Of a DNA stretch of 13,756 bases, positions 1 through 9,604 are shown one piece after another. Numbering within the stretch: position 1 is the stretch's first letter; every line of letters begins with the position of its first letter. The translations under genes and the position numbers were made by a program. Below the pieces are notes generated by a model that had not been told where the DNA came from, ran no database searches, and saw only the letters and a program-made list of their open reading frames with translations. Source of the stretch: Actinomycetes bacterium (GTDB lineage Bacteria; Actinomycetota; Actinomycetes; Actinomycetales; Microbacteriaceae); NCBI GenBank assembly GCA_023390155.1, contig JAEWDJ010000237.1, forward strand, positions 1 through 13,756, read 5' to 3'.

Positions 1-964
1 CGCCTGGGCCGAGTCCGTACGCCACACGCTCGACGGGTGCGCGGGAGCGGCGGCCGCCCACCTCGCCGCGCACCCGGTCCCGGCCGCCACGGCGAGCTGG
101 CGTCACCGGGACGACGCCTACCTCGCCCTGATCGAGCGGTGTCTCGGCGCCATCCACGACGGCGACGCCTACCAGCTGTGCCTCACCAACCTCGCCACCA
201 CGCGCTCGGCCGCCGACCCGCTCGCCGTCCACCTCCGGCTGCGCACGACGAGCCCCGCCCACCACGCGGGCTTCCTGCGGATCGCGGGGGAGACGCTGGT
301 GAGCTCGTCCCCGGAACAGTTCCTGGAGGTGACCGCGGCCGGCCGGGTCCGTACGCGGCCGATCAAGGGCACGCGGCCGCGCGGGGCCACGGTGGCCGCC
401 GACATCGCGCTGCGCGCCGAGCTCGAGGCCAGCGAGAAGGAGCGCGCCGAGAACGTCATGATCGTCGACCTCATGCGCAACGACCTCGCCCGCGTCTCCG
501 AGGTCGGCTCCGTGGAGGTGCGGCACCTGCTCGCCGTCGAAAGCTACGCCCAGGTGCACCAGCTCGTGAGCACGGTCGAGGGGCGCCTGCGCGACGGCGT
601 CGGCGCGGTGGATGCGGTGGCCGCGTGCTTCCCGGCCGGCTCGATGACCGGTGCGCCGAAACTCAGTGCGATGCGCATCCTGAGCGCGCTGGAGCGCGGA
701 CCGCGCGGGGTCTACGCCGGCTGCTTCGGCCTGCTGGGCCTCGACGGATCCGCCGACCTCGCCATGGTGATCCGCAGCATCCGCTTCCGCCCCGGCGACG
801 CGCTGGAGATCGGCGCCGGCGGCGGCATCACCGCGCTCTCGGTGCCGGCCGAGGAGCTCGCCGAGGTCCGCGTGAAGGCGGCCGCTCTGTTCGCGGCGGC
901 CGGACTCTCCCTGACGCCCGACCCGACGTCCGCTGGGAACGGACTGGACGCCTCCGACGTTTAG
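1..964 (+). CDS. pabB: Aminodeoxychorismate synthase component I, 3' part (5' end outside window)
   Basis: Chorismate-binding enzyme that aminates chorismate to 4-amino-4-deoxychorismate, the precursor of p-aminobenzoate in folate synthesis; a PabA glutaminase partner or fused domain normally supplies ammonia. The frame is open from base 2 to TAG at 962-964, giving 320 visible residues. Visible motifs in order: DGDAYQLCLTN (nt ~160-192), SSSPEQF, PIKGTRPRG (nt 359-385), ENVMIVDLMRNDLARV (nt ~449-496), FPAGSMTGAPK (nt ~629-661) and GAGGGIT near the end. The lysine of PIKGT (nt 365-367) is diagnostic: this position is alanine in anthranilate synthase TrpE and lysine in PabB. The start and any fused PabA domain lie upstream, so the full architecture is unknown. 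No pabC follows; leuS begins 126 bases downstream. Assignment as the PabB type is firm; TrpE is the less likely alternative. Confidence 0.9.
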   Translation, partial: AWAESVRHTLDGCAGAAAAHLAAHPVPAATASWRHRDDAYLALIERCLGAIHDGDAYQLCLTNLATTRSAADPLAVHLRLRTTSPAHHAGFLRIAGETLVSSSPEQFLEVTAAGRVRTRPIKGTRPRGATVAADIALRAELEASEKERAENVMIVDLMRNDLARVSEVGSVEVRHLLAVESYAQVHQLVSTVEGRLRDGVGAVDAVAACFPAGSMTGAPKLSAMRILSALERGPRGVYAGCFGLLGLDGSADLAMVIRSIRFRPGDALEIGAGGGITALSVPAEELAEVRVKAAALFAAAGLSLTPDPTSAGNGLDASDV

Positions 965-1090
965 TAGTCTGGAGGCCCGGGCCGCGCAGCCCGGCGTCTG
1001 CTTGACCGCCCCCTCCCGCCGCACGAATCCCCGTCGCGGCGCGACCGCGGCGGTGCGATCGACACAGCGCTAGCGAGAAACAGGAGCCCC
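965..1090 (+). promoter_or_regulatory. leuS leader region with weak candidate promoter elements
   Basis: This 126-base GC-rich gap separates pabB from leuS. TAGTCT at 965-970, just after the pabB stop, fits the actinobacterial -10 form TANNNT, but the nearest -35-like hexamer (TGGACG, 945-950) leaves only a 14-base spacer. TTGACC at 1002-1007 looks like a -35 box but has no convincing -10 17-19 bases later. Small hairpins are possible at 977-994 (CCGGGC/GCCCGG, 6 bp) and 1033-1045 (5 bp). AGGAG at 1082-1086 is the leuS ribosome binding site, four bases before GTG. I see no T-box consensus and no leucine-rich leader peptide. Confidence 0.25.
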
Positions 1091-3679
<2,589 letters not shown>

Positions 3680-3699
3680 GCGGCGTCCTCGCCTGAATC

Positions 3700-3732
3700 G
3701 ATCGGCGGTCCTCCACAGGAGGGCCGCCGATC
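3700..3732 (+). terminator. Intrinsic terminator of leuS
   Basis: A near-perfect 15-bp stem (3700-3714 pairing with 3718-3732, one G-U pair) encloses a 3-base ACA loop and is followed by CTCGTTCT. It starts 20 bases after the leuS stop and lies before comEA, so it should separate the two transcription units. The U-run is short, as is common in GC-rich actinobacteria. Confidence 0.85.
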
Positions 3733-3758
3733 CTCGTTCTGCACCGATTCAGCGGGGA

Positions 3759-3797
3759 GTGACCGGTGAGCGGCTGCGCTTCCTAGCGTGGAGGGCA
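3759..3797 (+). promoter_or_regulatory. Candidate leaderless promoter of comEA
   Basis: GTGACC (3759-3764) resembles a -35 box. After a 19-base spacer, TAGCGT (3784-3789) matches the -10 form TANNNT. Seven bases separate the -10 from the ATG at 3797, so transcription would begin at or next to the A of the start codon. There is no usable Shine-Dalgarno site: GGAGGG at 3790-3795 abuts the ATG. The same 7-base spacing recurs at the amidohydrolase start (9605). The promoter is inferred from sequence pattern only. Confidence 0.45.
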
Positions 3798-4537
3798 TGC
3801 GACACCGTGCCGAGCCCTCCGACCCCGATGTGGCCGCCGGCGTGGTCGGCGGCGGAGTCGATGGCGATGTCGAGTTCGTCGCGGACCCTGCGCCGCGACG
3901 GCGGTTGAGGCTCGGCGTGGGGGCGGTCGTGGTGCTGCTTCTCGGTGCGTTCGTGGTGGCGGTGCTGACGCCGCTGTTCGCCCAGCGCGGCGTGGAGGTG
4001 CCGGTGCCCGTGGGGAGCGGGATCGGCGTGTCGGCGTCGGCGTCGACGTCCGGCTCTGAGGCAGCGTCCACTGCACCCTCGTCGTACGGTCCGGAGGCGG
4101 GGGAGTTGTTAGTCCACGTCTCCGGTGCCGTGGTCACGCCCGGGCTGGTCACGCTGTCCGCCGGAGCACGCGTCGTGGATGCGGTCGCGGCCGCCGGCGG
4201 GTTCACGCCCGAGGCCGATCCGGCGGGTGTGAACCTGGCGCGGCCGCTCGGCGACGGCGAACAGCTCGTCGTCCCGCGGGTCGGCGAGGTGCCGCCACCG
4301 GCGTCTTCGATCGGTGGCGGCGGGGCAGCGACCGGCGGCGGCGCCGGAAAGGTGAACCTCAACACCGCGCCCGCCGCCGACCTCGAGACGCTCCCGCGCA
4401 TCGGGCCGGCGCTCGCGCAGCGCATCATCGACTGGCGCGAGGCCAACGGCCGCTTCTCCTCGCCCGACGACCTCCGCAAGGTGGCCGGGATCGGCGACAA
4501 GATCTTCGACGGCCTCAAAGACCGGGTGACGGTCTGA
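3797..4537 (+). CDS. comEA: ComEA-like DNA receptor (SLBB plus helix-hairpin-helix)
   Basis: Membrane-anchored protein that in competent bacteria binds double-stranded DNA outside the membrane and passes it to the ComEC channel. 246 residues from ATG 3797. A cytoplasmic arginine-rich stretch (34-38) precedes one transmembrane helix (about 39-61). A Ser/Thr-rich linker (about 72-100) leads to an SLBB domain (about 104-162, LLVHVSGAVVTPG onward), a Gly/Pro linker, and a C-terminal pair of helix-hairpin-helix motifs (184-246: NLNTAPAADLETLPRIG and VAGIGDKIF). A GTG at 3788 would add three residues, but it overlaps the likely -10 box, so ATG 3797 is preferred. The stop overlaps the comEC start by one base, indicating translational coupling. 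Residue 105 is encoded by TTA, rare in such DNA. The family assignment is strong; whether the cell is transformable is not shown here. Confidence 0.9.
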   Translation: MRHRAEPSDPDVAAGVVGGGVDGDVEFVADPAPRRRLRLGVGAVVVLLLGAFVVAVLTPLFAQRGVEVPVPVGSGIGVSASASTSGSEAASTAPSSYGPEAGELLVHVSGAVVTPGLVTLSAGARVVDAVAAAGGFTPEADPAGVNLARPLGDGEQLVVPRVGEVPPPASSIGGGGAATGGGAGKVNLNTAPAADLETLPRIGPALAQRIIDWREANGRFSSPDDLRKVAGIGDKIFDGLKDRVTV

Positions 4538-7401
4538 TGCCCGACCTCCGCCTCGCTCTCCCGGCGGCAGCCCTGTGGACGGCCTGCGCCCTGGCGATCG
4601 GCGCGCCCGAAGGGAGCGCTGTGGTAGCGGCGGCCGCGGCCGTCCTGGTCGCTGTGCTGCTGGTGGGGCTGCTTCTCCGAGAACGGGCGATTCTGCAGAG
4701 CTTCAGTAGACGCTTGCCGCGCCCGGCGAGCCTACGCCGTGGTGGTCGAAGCCGTCACACCCCGGGAAAGCGCCGCCTGCGTGGAGCCGGGATGGCGGGG
4801 CTCGTCGCGGTGATGCTCGCGGCGGTCGCCCTGGGCTGCGCCGTGACGGCGATGCGCGCGCCGTCCCGGACGGCGACCGTGCTCCAGGAGGCCGCCGACA
4901 CGCACCGCGAGGTCGCTGTCGCAGTGCGCGCGGACGGGCCGGGACGTCGTGTTGCGGAGGGGTTCGACGGTTCCGAGCGGTGGAGCTGGAAGGGGACGAT
5001 CGTCGGCGTCGGAGCGGGTACCGACGGGGGAGGAGGCGCCGAGGACGGGAAACCAACGCTGTCGGTCCCCGTGACGGTGTTCGCCGGCACGCGCCCGAGT
5101 TCAAGCGGGGACGGCGACCGGAGCGTCGACGAGCGCGTGGAGGACGACGCCATCGTGCCCTCCTTCGGTGCGGTCGTCGCCCTCACCGGAGTCCTCCGGG
5201 CGAACGAACCGGGGGAGTCGACGACGTTCCGTCTCGCGACGAGCGATCCGCCGCGTCCGGTCTCCTCGGCACCGGTCTGGCTCGCCTGGACGCAGCCGGT
5301 CCGATCAGCGTTCGCGCATGCGGCCGCTGCGATGCCGGGCGACGGCGGCCTCCTCCTCCCCGGACTCGCGATCGGCGACGAGTCGAGCCTGCCGTCGGAC
5401 CTCGACGAGGCGATGAAGGCGAGCTCGCTGAGCCATCTGACGGCGGTGTCTGGGGCGAACTGCGCCCTCGTCACCGGGCTGCTGTTCTTCGTGGCCGCCC
5501 GCCTCGGTGCGGGGCGCCGCCTGCGGATCGTCGTCGCGGCGCTCGGGCTGCTGGCCTTCGTGGTTCTCGTCGGGCCGGGTGCGAGCATCCTGCGCGCGGC
5601 GGTGATGGCGACGGTCGTCCTGGTCGCGCTCGCCCGGGGACGCCCGGCGGACGGCCTGCCCTCGCTTGCTCTCGCGGTCGTGGTGCTCCTCGTCCACGAT
5701 CCGTGGCTGGCGTGGGACTACGGCTTCGCGCTGTCGGTCTTCGCGACCGCGGGACTGCTCCTCCTCGCGGGCCCGCTCGCACGGGTGCTCGCGCGCTGGA
5801 TGCCGCGTGCGCTGGCGCTCGTGATCGCCATCCCGGTGGCCGCGCAGCTGGCCTGCCAGCCGGTGCTCATCCTGCTGAGCCCGACGCTGCCGCTGTACGG
5901 GATCGGGGCGAACCTGCTCGCCGAACCGGCGGCGCCGCTCGCGACGGTTCTCGGCTGTCTCGCCTGCCTCACGCTCCCGTGGGCTCCCGGGGTCGGCCAG
6001 CTGTTCGTCCAGCTCGCCTGGGTCCCGTCGTCGTGGATCGCCGCGATCGCCCGGACCTCGGCCGCACTGCCGGCGGCCGCACTGCCCTGGCCGGACGGGG
6101 CGCCGGGCGTGGTGCTCTGCGTGCTCGCCGTCGTCCTCGTCGCGCTGCTGGCCGGTCGCGCACGTCTGCCGCGGCTCGTCGGGTCGGTGGCCGCGGGCGG
6201 GCTCCTCATCGGTGTGACGACCTACGGGGGAGCCCTCGGCGGCTCAGTGGTGGCGGAGGCGCTCGCGCGGCCGCCGGACTGGCAGGTGGCCGCGTGCGAC
6301 GTGGGGCAGGGCGATGCGCTGCTGATCCGCGCTGCCGGGGAGGTCGGGATGATCGACGTGGGGCGGGAGCCCGACGCGGCGGCGGCCTGCCTGGCGCGGC
6401 TCGGGGTGCAGCGGGTGGACCTCCTGGTGCTCACGCACTACGACGCTGACCACAGCGGTGGCCTGGCCGGCGTTGTGGACCGGGTCGGGCGGGCGCTCGT
6501 GGGCGCACCCGATCGGGAGGCGGATGAGAGAGTGCTCGCGCGTCTAACGGACCGCGGCGTGCCGGTCGAGCAGGCGCGACGCGGGCAGCGCGGCGCGCTC
6601 GGAGCGCTGAACTGGGAGGTGCTGTGGCCGCCCGGACCGCCGGGACCGGTGCCGACGGGCAACGACGGGAGCGTCGTGATCCGGTCGGGCGGAGCGGGGC
6701 TGACCTCCGTCTTCCTCGGCGACCTCGGCGAGGAGGCGCAGGACGAGCTCCTCGGCCGGGGCGACCTCGGCCCGGTCGACGTCGTCAAGGTGGCGCACCA
6801 CGGGTCCGCCGACCAGAGCGCGGCCCTGTACGACACGCTCGCCGCGCGCATCGGCCTCGTGTCCGTCGGGAAGGACAACGGTTACGGCCATCCGACGCGC
6901 CGTGCGCTCGACATCCTGACCGGCGCGGGCACGGTCGCCGCGCGGACGGACCTCCAGGGCCTCCTGCTGGTGTCTCCTGGACCGGACCGCCCGCGGCTGT
7001 GGGCGGAGCGCTCTGCGGACGCCGATGCCGGTGGTCGCCCGTATCCTGGAAGGGAACGAGGAGGAACGTGGCGACCCGAAACACCGGCCGAGGCGGCGCG
7101 AGCCGTTCCGGGGCGAGCAAGTCCCGAGCAGCGGCCAGCGCGATCCCGCAGCTCGCGTGGAACCAGATCCGCCCGGCGCCGGTGGTGCTGGTGTCGGGGA
7201 CGGAGGGCTTCCTCGCCGATCGAGCCATCCGCACACTCCGCGACGCGCTCAAGGCGGAGGATCCGAGCCTGGAGATCAGCGACGTCTCGGCGGCGGACTA
7301 CGCGCCCGGCGAGCTGCTCACGCTCGCGAGCCCCTCCCTGTTCGGGGAGCCGCGCCTCATCCGCGTCGACGCCGTCGAGAAGTGCACCGACGCGTTCCTG
7401 A
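4537..7401 (+). CDS. comEC: ComEC/Rec2 DNA-uptake channel with C-terminal metallo-beta-lactamase-fold domain
   Basis: Integral membrane protein expected to carry single-stranded DNA into the cell; its C-terminal domain is thought to degrade the non-entering strand. The frame is 954 codons. N-terminal transmembrane helices (about 9-48 and 85-105) flank a loop of OB-like region (about 115-255). The Competence domain begins near 280 with the signature HLTAVSGANC (300-309) and has many hydrophobic helices to about 570. The metallo-beta-lactamase-fold domain starts at DVGQGD (588-593), has THYDADHSGG (633-642) with metal-binding His/Asp residues intact, and HHGS (754-757). Family similarity ends near residue 830. 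The remaining ~110 residues, rich in Arg and Ser, come from reading the holA gene in another frame. The true end is therefore doubtful; a stop near 7060-7070 would be normal. Start ATG overlaps the comEA TGA; no good ribosome site, so coupling is likely. Confidence 0.9.
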   Translation: MPDLRLALPAAALWTACALAIGAPEGSAVVAAAAAVLVAVLLVGLLLRERAILQSFSRRLPRPASLRRGGRSRHTPGKRRLRGAGMAGLVAVMLAAVALGCAVTAMRAPSRTATVLQEAADTHREVAVAVRADGPGRRVAEGFDGSERWSWKGTIVGVGAGTDGGGGAEDGKPTLSVPVTVFAGTRPSSSGDGDRSVDERVEDDAIVPSFGAVVALTGVLRANEPGESTTFRLATSDPPRPVSSAPVWLAWTQPVRSAFAHAAAAMPGDGGLLLPGLAIGDESSLPSDLDEAMKASSLSHLTAVSGANCALVTGLLFFVAARLGAGRRLRIVVAALGLLAFVVLVGPGASILRAAVMATVVLVALARGRPADGLPSLALAVVVLLVHDPWLAWDYGFALSVFATAGLLLLAGPLARVLARWMPRALALVIAIPVAAQLACQPVLILLSPTLPLYGIGANLLAEPAAPLATVLGCLACLTLPWAPGVGQLFVQLAWVPSSWIAAIARTSAALPAAALPWPDGAPGVVLCVLAVVLVALLAGRARLPRLVGSVAAGGLLIGVTTYGGALGGSVVAEALARPPDWQVAACDVGQGDALLIRAAGEVGMIDVGREPDAAAACLARLGVQRVDLLVLTHYDADHSGGLAGVVDRVGRALVGAPDREADERVLARLTDRGVPVEQARRGQRGALGALNWEVLWPPGPPGPVPTGNDGSVVIRSGGAGLTSVFLGDLGEEAQDELLGRGDLGPVDVVKVAHHGSADQSAALYDTLAARIGLVSVGKDNGYGHPTRRALDILTGAGTVAARTDLQGLLLVSPGPDRPRLWAERSADADAGGRPYPGRERGGTWRPETPAEAARAVPGRASPEQRPARSRSSRGTRSARRRWCWCRGRRASSPIEPSAHSATRSRRRIRAWRSATSRRRTTRPASCSRSRAPPCSGSRASSASTPSRSAPTRS

Positions 7402-8123
7402 CCGAGACGCTCGACTACCTGGCGGAGCCCGCGGACGGGACCGTGGTCGTGCTCCGGCACGCGGGCGGCGTGCGCGGCAAGAAGCTCCTCGACGCGATCC
7501 GCTCCGGCGCGGGCGGTGGTGTCGAGGTGGTGTGCGCGGACCTCAAGAAAGACTCCGAGAAGTACGAGTTCGCGCAGGCCGAGTTCGCGAATGCGGGTCG
7601 CAAGGTCACCCCGGGGGCGCTGCGCGCGATCACCTCGGCGTTCTCCGACGACCTCGCCGAGCTCGCGTCGGCCTGCCAGCAGCTGATCTCCGACGCGGCG
7701 GAGCAGATCACCGAGGCCACCGTCGACAAGTACTACGGCGGTCGGGTCGAGACGAACGCCTTCCAGGTCGCCGACGCCGCGATCGCGGGGCGGCACGGGG
7801 AGGCGCTGATCACCATGCGGCACGCGCTCGCCTCCGGCGCCGACCCGGTCCCGATGGTGGCCGCGTTCGCCAGCAAGATCCGCACCATGGCGAAGCTCTC
7901 GGGAGCGCGCGGCGGTTCCGGTCAGCTCGCGCAGCAGTTCGGGCTCGCTCCGTGGCAGGTCGACCGCGCCAAGCGCGACCTCCAGGGCTGGACCGAGGAC
8001 GGCCTCGGGCGCTGCATCGAGGTGCTCGCGGAGACCGACGCCAACGTCAAGGGCGGCGGACGTGACCCGGTGTTCGCCCTGGAGCGCATGATCCGCATCA
8101 TCAGCGCCCGCGGCCGCGGCTGA
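7068..8123 (+). CDS. holA: DNA polymerase III delta subunit (clamp loader)
   Basis: Delta subunit of the clamp loader, which opens the beta sliding clamp for loading onto primed DNA. 351 residues from GTG 7068, preceded by GAGGAGG (7058-7064). The frame is open further upstream (from 6624), but that part lies inside comEC. After a basic Ser/Ala/Gly-rich N-terminal tail (about 1-28), the conserved domain begins with WNQIRPAPVVLVSGTEGFLADRAI (split: 31-42 and 43-54), where SGTE occupies the degenerate nucleotide-binding loop. Later family segments are VVVLRHAGG, the SDDLAELASACQQL helix in the lid region, ETNAFQVADA, and the C-terminal collar helices ending DPVFALERMIRII. Comparable length to other actinobacterial HolA proteins. 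TATCCT at 7042-7047 could be a -10 box inside comEC. It follows comEC as in most actinobacteria and converges on rpsT. Confidence 0.93.
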   Translation: MATRNTGRGGASRSGASKSRAAASAIPQLAWNQIRPAPVVLVSGTEGFLADRAIRTLRDALKAEDPSLEISDVSAADYAPGELLTLASPSLFGEPRLIRVDAVEKCTDAFLTETLDYLAEPADGTVVVLRHAGGVRGKKLLDAIRSGAGGGVEVVCADLKKDSEKYEFAQAEFANAGRKVTPGALRAITSAFSDDLAELASACQQLISDAAEQITEATVDKYYGGRVETNAFQVADAAIAGRHGEALITMRHALASGADPVPMVAAFASKIRTMAKLSGARGGSGQLAQQFGLAPWQVDRAKRDLQGWTEDGLGRCIEVLAETDANVKGGGRDPVFALERMIRIISARGRG

Positions 8124-8177
8124 CACGCCGGCGGGTCGCGCCTCGGCGCACGCGCGGCCGGACACGCGGCCTGGCAT

Positions 8178-8226
8178 GCGAAGAGCCCCCGTCCTGGACC
8201 TCGGTCCGGGAGCGGGGGCTCTTCGC
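8178..8226. terminator. Composite bidirectional terminator between holA and rpsT
   Basis: A perfect 14-bp outer stem, GCGAAGAGCCCCCG (8178-8191) with its complement (8213-8226), encloses a second stem-loop at 8193-8210 (CCTGGACC pairing with GGTCCGGG, one G-U). It lies between convergent holA (stop 8123) and rpsT (stop 8254), so it can serve both. A smaller hairpin (GGCCG/CGGCC, 8156-8171) precedes it and a 12-base palindrome (8232-8243) follows. Confidence 0.85.
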
Positions 8227-8253
8227 TGCGGGGCGGGCCCGCCGGGTCGCGAC

Positions 8254-8514
8254 TCAGAGAGCGGCGACCTGCTTGGCGATGGCCGACTTGCGGTTCGCCG
8301 CCTGGTTCTGGTGGATGACGCCCTTGCTGGCGGCCTTGTCGAGCTTCTTGGCGGCGGTGCGCAGCGCCGCGGTCGCCTTCTCCTTGTCGCCGGCGACGAT
8401 GGCCTCACGGGTCGCGCGGATGGCGGTCTTGAGCTCGCTCTTGACGGCCTTGTTGCGCTCTTGCGCCTTCTTGTTGGTGCGGTTGCGCTTGATCTGCGAC
8501 TTGATGTTTGCCAC
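8254..8514 (-). CDS. rpsT: 30S ribosomal protein S20
   Basis: Small-subunit protein that binds the 5' and 3' minor domains of 16S rRNA during 30S assembly. 86 residues, the usual length, starting MANIKSQIKRNRTN and highly basic, with the family pattern of three long helices and the conserved SKGVIHQNQAANRKSAIAK segment near the C-terminus. The start is GTG at 8514 on the minus strand; the upstream ribosome site is weak (GAAAG about 8-10 bases away). GATACT (8544-8539, minus) is a possible -10 box, giving a leader of about 17 bases, but no clear -35 is seen. S20 next to holA and lepA is the common actinobacterial order. Confidence 0.97.
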   Translation of the reverse strand: MANIKSQIKRNRTNKKAQERNKAVKSELKTAIRATREAIVAGDKEKATAALRTAAKKLDKAASKGVIHQNQAANRKSAIAKQVAAL

Positions 8515-8639
8515 GGATGGTTACTTTCGTTCGGAGTGAGTATCGGATGTGCCGCTCAGCGAGAGAGGGCGCCTCGCGGCGTTCGTGCGGTTACACCCAC
8601 ACGCAAGCCAACAAACCACTTTACCAGCGGCCCACCCTG

Positions 8640-8653
8640 GCGCCAAATGGCGC
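8640..8653 (-). terminator. Weak hairpin after the epimerase-like gene
   Basis: Directly after the minus-strand stop (8658-8660), a 5-bp stem GCGCC/GGCGC closes a 4-base AT-rich loop (ATTT on the minus strand). It is short and lacks a U-tract, so termination before rpsT may be incomplete. Confidence 0.3.
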
Positions 8654-8657
8654 GCGC

Positions 8658-9548
8658 TCAGCTCGCCGGCACCGCCGCGGGCGCGTACGAGCCGGTCGCG
8701 ATCTCGTCGACCAGCGTCGGGCCGTTCGGCTCCCAGCCGAGGTCGATGCGGGCCTTGGAGCCGCGCGACTGCTGGTCGAGCAGGAGGGCCTCGGCGAGGC
8801 CGGCCCCGAGGCGCTCCGACGTCTCCTCGACGGTCTCCGCCTCCACTCCGCCCGCGATCCCGGCCGCGGCTGCGGCGGCCTCGCCGAGCTCCCGCACGGT
8901 CGGGTTGACGCCGCTGGCGCCGAGGTAGACGGCTCCCGCGTCGCCGTGCTCGAACGCGAGCACGTAGAGGGCGGCCAGGTCGTCGACGTGCACGGTCGCC
9001 CAGTGCTGCGAGCCGTCCCCGATCAGGTGAAGGGCCGGCGCGACGCCCGAGCCGCGCGGGGCGTCCACGACGACGCGCGCGAGGCCGGTGCCGTGACCGT
9101 ACACGATCGAGGGCACCACGACGATCCCGCGGACGCCCTCCGCGCCGAGGACGACGGCCTCGTTCGCACCGCGCCACGCGGTGAGCGCCGGGGGCGCGGC
9201 GGGGGTGTCCTCGGTGATGTCGGCGTTGGAGCCGTAGGTCCAGATGCCGCCGGTGTGCACGAACGGCTTGTCGCTGCCCTCCAGGCCGCGCAGCACCGCG
9301 GCGATGAAGACGGGGTCGACGTCCTTGCCGGAGGCGAGGTGGATGACGCCGTCGCTCTCGAGCGCGGCGCGGGCGACGAGGTCGCTGTCGGCGGCGTCGC
9401 CGATGAGGGCCGTGGCGCCCGCGGCCTCCACGATCTCGGCCTTCGCGGCGTCGCGCACGAGCGCGGTGACGGAGTGTCCCTCCTCGATGAGGCGGGGGAG
9501 GACGGAGGTGCCGATGTAGCCGGTCGCGCCGGTCAGGAGGATGCTCAT
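8658..9548 (-). CDS. Atypical extended SDR / NAD(P)-dependent epimerase-like protein
   Basis: Rossmann-fold protein of the NAD-dependent epimerase/dehydratase superfamily; the substrate is unknown. 296 residues from ATG 9548, chosen because the cofactor loop TGATGYIG (residues 6-13) then lies at the usual distance from the N-terminus; the frame is open further upstream (to 9614) without family-like sequence. VIHLAS (68-73) and VPSIVYGHG (145-153) are typical of the extended family. At the place of the catalytic YxxxK motif the protein reads WRGAN (125-129), so Tyr and Lys are both replaced, as in atypical SDR families that bind a nucleotide but may not do classical epimerase chemistry. HVDDLAALYVLA follows in the C-terminal half, as in related proteins. 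It is divergent from the amidohydrolase gene and has no clear Shine-Dalgarno site. Confidence 0.85.
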   Translation of the reverse strand: MSILLTGATGYIGTSVLPRLIEEGHSVTALVRDAAKAEIVEAAGATALIGDAADSDLVARAALESDGVIHLASGKDVDPVFIAAVLRGLEGSDKPFVHTGGIWTYGSNADITEDTPAAPPALTAWRGANEAVVLGAEGVRGIVVVPSIVYGHGTGLARVVVDAPRGSGVAPALHLIGDGSQHWATVHVDDLAALYVLAFEHGDAGAVYLGASGVNPTVRELGEAAAAAAGIAGGVEAETVEETSERLGAGLAEALLLDQQSRGSKARIDLGWEPNGPTLVDEIATGSYAPAAVPAS

Positions 9549-9587
9549 GCAGTCGTGCAACGCCCGTGGCCCGCTCCCATTCCCGCG

Positions 9588-9597
9588 AGCGTAGGCT
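9588..9597. promoter_or_regulatory. Overlapping back-to-back -10 boxes between divergent genes
   Basis: The 10 bases AGCGTAGGCT read as TAGGCT on the plus strand (9592-9597) and TACGCT on the minus strand (9593-9588), both TANNNT, sharing the central TA. The plus-strand box lies seven bases before ATG 9605, implying a leaderless amidohydrolase mRNA. The minus-strand box would give a leader of about 33 bases for the epimerase-like gene. No good -35 element is seen on either side, so this is a pattern-based proposal. Confidence 0.4.
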
Positions 9598-9604
9598 CGA
9601 GCCC

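Noticed and set aside
37..1005. Long forward frame overlapping pabB
   Set aside because: Arg/Pro-rich translation with no family features, whereas the other frame carries all the PabB motifs.
1033..1090. Possible T-box riboswitch or leucine attenuator before leuS
   Set aside because: ACCGCGG occurs at about 1044-1050, but the rest of the T-box consensus is missing, no terminator/antiterminator pair is seen, and the short frame at 1053-1073 has no leucine codons.
4980..6449. Alternative forward frame of 489 codons inside comEC
   Set aside because: Arg/Gly/Ala-rich shadow; the ComEC frame carries all recognisable motifs.
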